Source of the DNA: Halarchaeum acidiphilum MH1-52-1
Lineage (GTDB): Archaea > Halobacteriota > Halobacteria > Halobacteriales > Halobacteriaceae
Assembly (NCBI RefSeq): GCF_000474235.1
Contig: NZ_BATA01000020.1
Location: 1-35,179 of the forward strand
Length of the DNA stretch: 35,179 bases
Reading direction: 5' to 3'
Part shown: positions 33,828 through 35,179 of the stretch, in pieces
How the letters are laid out: every line of letters begins with the position of its first letter
How positions within the stretch are numbered: the first letter of the stretch is position 1
The notes under the pieces: generated by a model
The model's database searches: none
What the model was told of the DNA's origin: nothing
Seen by the model: only the letters and a program-made list of their open reading frames with translations
Program-made: the position numbers and the translations under genes

Positions 33828-34133
33828 ATGATAGACCGACTTGAGAAAGAGGTCGATATGCTCGAACGCCACCTCGAAGTGCTCCGAATGGTCATCGAGA
33901 ACGAACCCATCGGGATCGTCAAGATGTCCAACGAGACGGGCTACCCGCACCACAAGGTCCGCTACTCCCTCCGCGTCCTCGAAGAGGAGAACCTCATCGA
34001 GCCGTCGAGTCAGGGTGCGATCACGACCGACCACACGCACGAGTTCGTCGAGGAACTCGACGAGAAGGTCGACGAGACCGTCACGAAGCTCGAATCGATG
34101 AAGATCGAGTCCCCCGCTGAAGCGGAGAGCTAG
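33828..34133 (+). CDS. Winged-helix DNA-binding regulator
   Basis: A 101-residue transcription factor-like protein. A leading helix (IDRLEKEVDMLERHLEVLRMV) probably dimerises the protein. The winged helix-turn-helix is EPIGIVKMSNETGYPHHKVRYSLRVLEEENLIEPSSQGAITT (residues about 26-67). A helical, acidic tail ends in AEAES. The ATG at 33828 gives the conserved part directly; the longer upstream frame would cross its own promoter. It is divergent from purA, and an operator-like repeat lies against its TATA box, so autoregulation, and perhaps control of purA, is possible. What it senses is unknown. The stop shares CTAG with the next gene. Confidence 0.8.
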   Translation: MIDRLEKEVDMLERHLEVLRMVIENEPIGIVKMSNETGYPHHKVRYSLRVLEEENLIEPSSQGAITTDHTHEFVEELDEKVDETVTKLESMKIESPAEAES

Positions 34134-35179
34134 AGCCCGGGCACCGTCAAGTGGAACGACCCGTCACGGTCCTCCACGAGACAGAGGTGGTACCCCCGTT
34201 TGCGTGCGACTCTCACGTAACTCTCCTTCTCGCTCCGCCGTAGGATCCCCCCGCCTCCCGTCGCGTCGCTCGCCGTTTCCAGCGCCTCCGGCTCGAAGAA
34301 CGACGCCGTGACGTAGAACGCCGCTGCCAGTGACTCCGTGCCATCGCGGACCGCCGACGCCGCCGCCGTCAGCGCCTCCATCTCCCCGCCCGTCACCGGA
34401 TCCCGCGAGGTGTTCAGCGCCGCGACGATGAGCGGGTCGCCCATCCCGTCGCGCAACACCACGTCGAACGTCTCGCTGTGCGTCTCGCCGTCCGCGTCCG
34501 CGAACTCGACCGTCCCGTCGAACTCCGCGCGATCGATCTCGGGGACGGTCTCGTAGAGGTCGCTCAGCCCCGACTCGTGGCCGGTCTCCCGGATCTCGAA
34601 CGGGAGGTCGCGAACGACCCACGAGACGAAGCGGTAGGGCGTCGACGACTCGAGGAACGTCCGATAGTCGTCGCCGCCGACCGTCGCGTCCGTCGCGTCG
34701 AAGCTCGTGTGGTGTTCGAGCCGGAGGTTGGCGTCGATCGCGTCCGGGTCCGGTTCGGTCTCGCTCAGCGCGTCCAGCGTCGGCTCCGCTTTCGACGCGT
34801 AGCGCACGAAGAGGTTCGTCCCCGAGAGCGCCGTCCCGGGATCGCGCTCCGTCTCGGGATCGACCGGTCCGCCCGCCGCCTCGAGGGCGGCCTCCAGTTC
34901 CGCGACGCGCTCCTCCAGCGTCGCCACCGACTCGCGCAGGTCGTCGCGCTCCGCTCGGAGGGAGTCGAGATCGCGTTCGCGCGCCTCGACCGCGTCCTCC
35001 GCGCTCGCCGCTCGCTCCTCCAGTTCCGCGACGCGCGCGTCGTATTCGGCGAGTCGCTCCTCGTACTCCTCGATTCGCGTCTCGCGCTCCGCGAGCGTCT
35101 CGCGCAACGCCGCGACGCGCTCTTCGCGCTCGGCCCCCGAGACGCCGCCCGCGTCGGCGTCGGTCGCACCGCTCTCGTC
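34130..35179 (-). CDS. Coiled-coil protein with haloarchaeal C-terminal domain, 5' end outside window
   Basis: The frame stays open to the edge of the window, so only the C-terminal 349 residues are seen. They begin with a long acidic coiled coil (LAERETRIEEYEERLAEY, then VAELEERAASAEDAVEARER). A linker (GGPVDPETERDPGTALSGTNLFVRYAS) is followed by a mixed alpha/beta domain ending SFHLTVPGL. The latter half has TPYRFVSWVVRDLPFEIRET and repeated Asp-rich loops. I do not recognise the family. A codon TTG at 35107 is not a credible start because the frame and composition continue past it. Its job is unknown. Confidence 0.65.
   Translation of the reverse strand, partial: DESGATDADAGGVSGAEREERVAALRETLAERETRIEEYEERLAEYDARVAELEERAASAEDAVEARERDLDSLRAERDDLRESVATLEERVAELEAALEAAGGPVDPETERDPGTALSGTNLFVRYASKAEPTLDALSETEPDPDAIDANLRLEHHTSFDATDATVGGDDYRTFLESSTPYRFVSWVVRDLPFEIRETGHESGLSDLYETVPEIDRAEFDGTVEFADADGETHSETFDVVLRDGMGDPLIVAALNTSRDPVTGGEMEALTAAASAVRDGTESLAAAFYVTASFFEPEALETASDATGGGGILRRSEKESYVRVARKRGYHLCLVEDRDGSFHLTVPGL

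Overview
This window looks like chromosomal DNA from a haloarchaeon (class Halobacteria). The GC content is very high, the predicted proteins are strongly acidic (Asp/Glu-rich), and many genes appear leaderless, with a TATA-like T/A tract about 27-33 bases before an ATG or GTG. Archaeal markers include uL1-uL10-P1, an L10 and L12 with the shared C-terminal GLG-(N/D)-(M/L)-FG tail, the preQ0/archaeosine genes, a PGF-CTERM-like surface protein, Trm112 and a CbiX/DR2241 pair. The genus cannot be fixed from sequence alone.

Layout. (1) 1-5760 looks accessory: a large Type IIG/Eco57I-like restriction-modification gene broken by two frameshifts around a lower-GC central segment, an unrecognised acidic protein, a 37-residue mini-protein, a Doc/Fic-type toxin and a tRNA-Glu(CTC)-like element that does not fold as a normal tRNA. 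(2) 5763-8709 holds a DUF1508-like gene and a tight queD-queE-folE-queC operon that makes preQ0, the precursor of archaeosine in tRNA. (3) 8826-11714 encodes a MOSC protein, a Thr/Asn-rich PGF-CTERM-like surface protein and a class V aminotransferase. (4) 11826-19367 is a six-gene operon with overlapping starts and stops: two vWA membrane proteins, a membrane-anchored coiled coil, a multi-pass membrane protein, a MoxR AAA+ ATPase and a DUF58 protein. (5) 19589-21340 is a flavin amine-oxidase-like protein. (6) 21524-23582 is the L1-L10-L12 operon with a structured leader. (7) 23833-26922 holds a TctA/COG1784-like membrane protein, CorA, a 56-residue membrane protein and a lipoprotein. (8) 26968-29017 holds cysS and a haloarchaeal family protein. 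(9) 29121-31933 holds a double-domain CbiX protein, a DR2241-like Fe-S protein, a membrane-anchored protein and Trm112. (10) 32235-35179 holds purA broken by two frameshifts, a winged-helix regulator and the end of a coiled-coil protein.

The main points of interest are these. All four frameshifts are explained by single missing bases, two in the R-M gene and two in purA. Those in the R-M gene sit at the edges of a base-composition shift. Four of five convergent gene pairs share their stop codons inside one CTAG tetranucleotide. Several promoters carry clean inverted repeats. I find no CRISPR array, insertion sequence, rRNA or replication origin.
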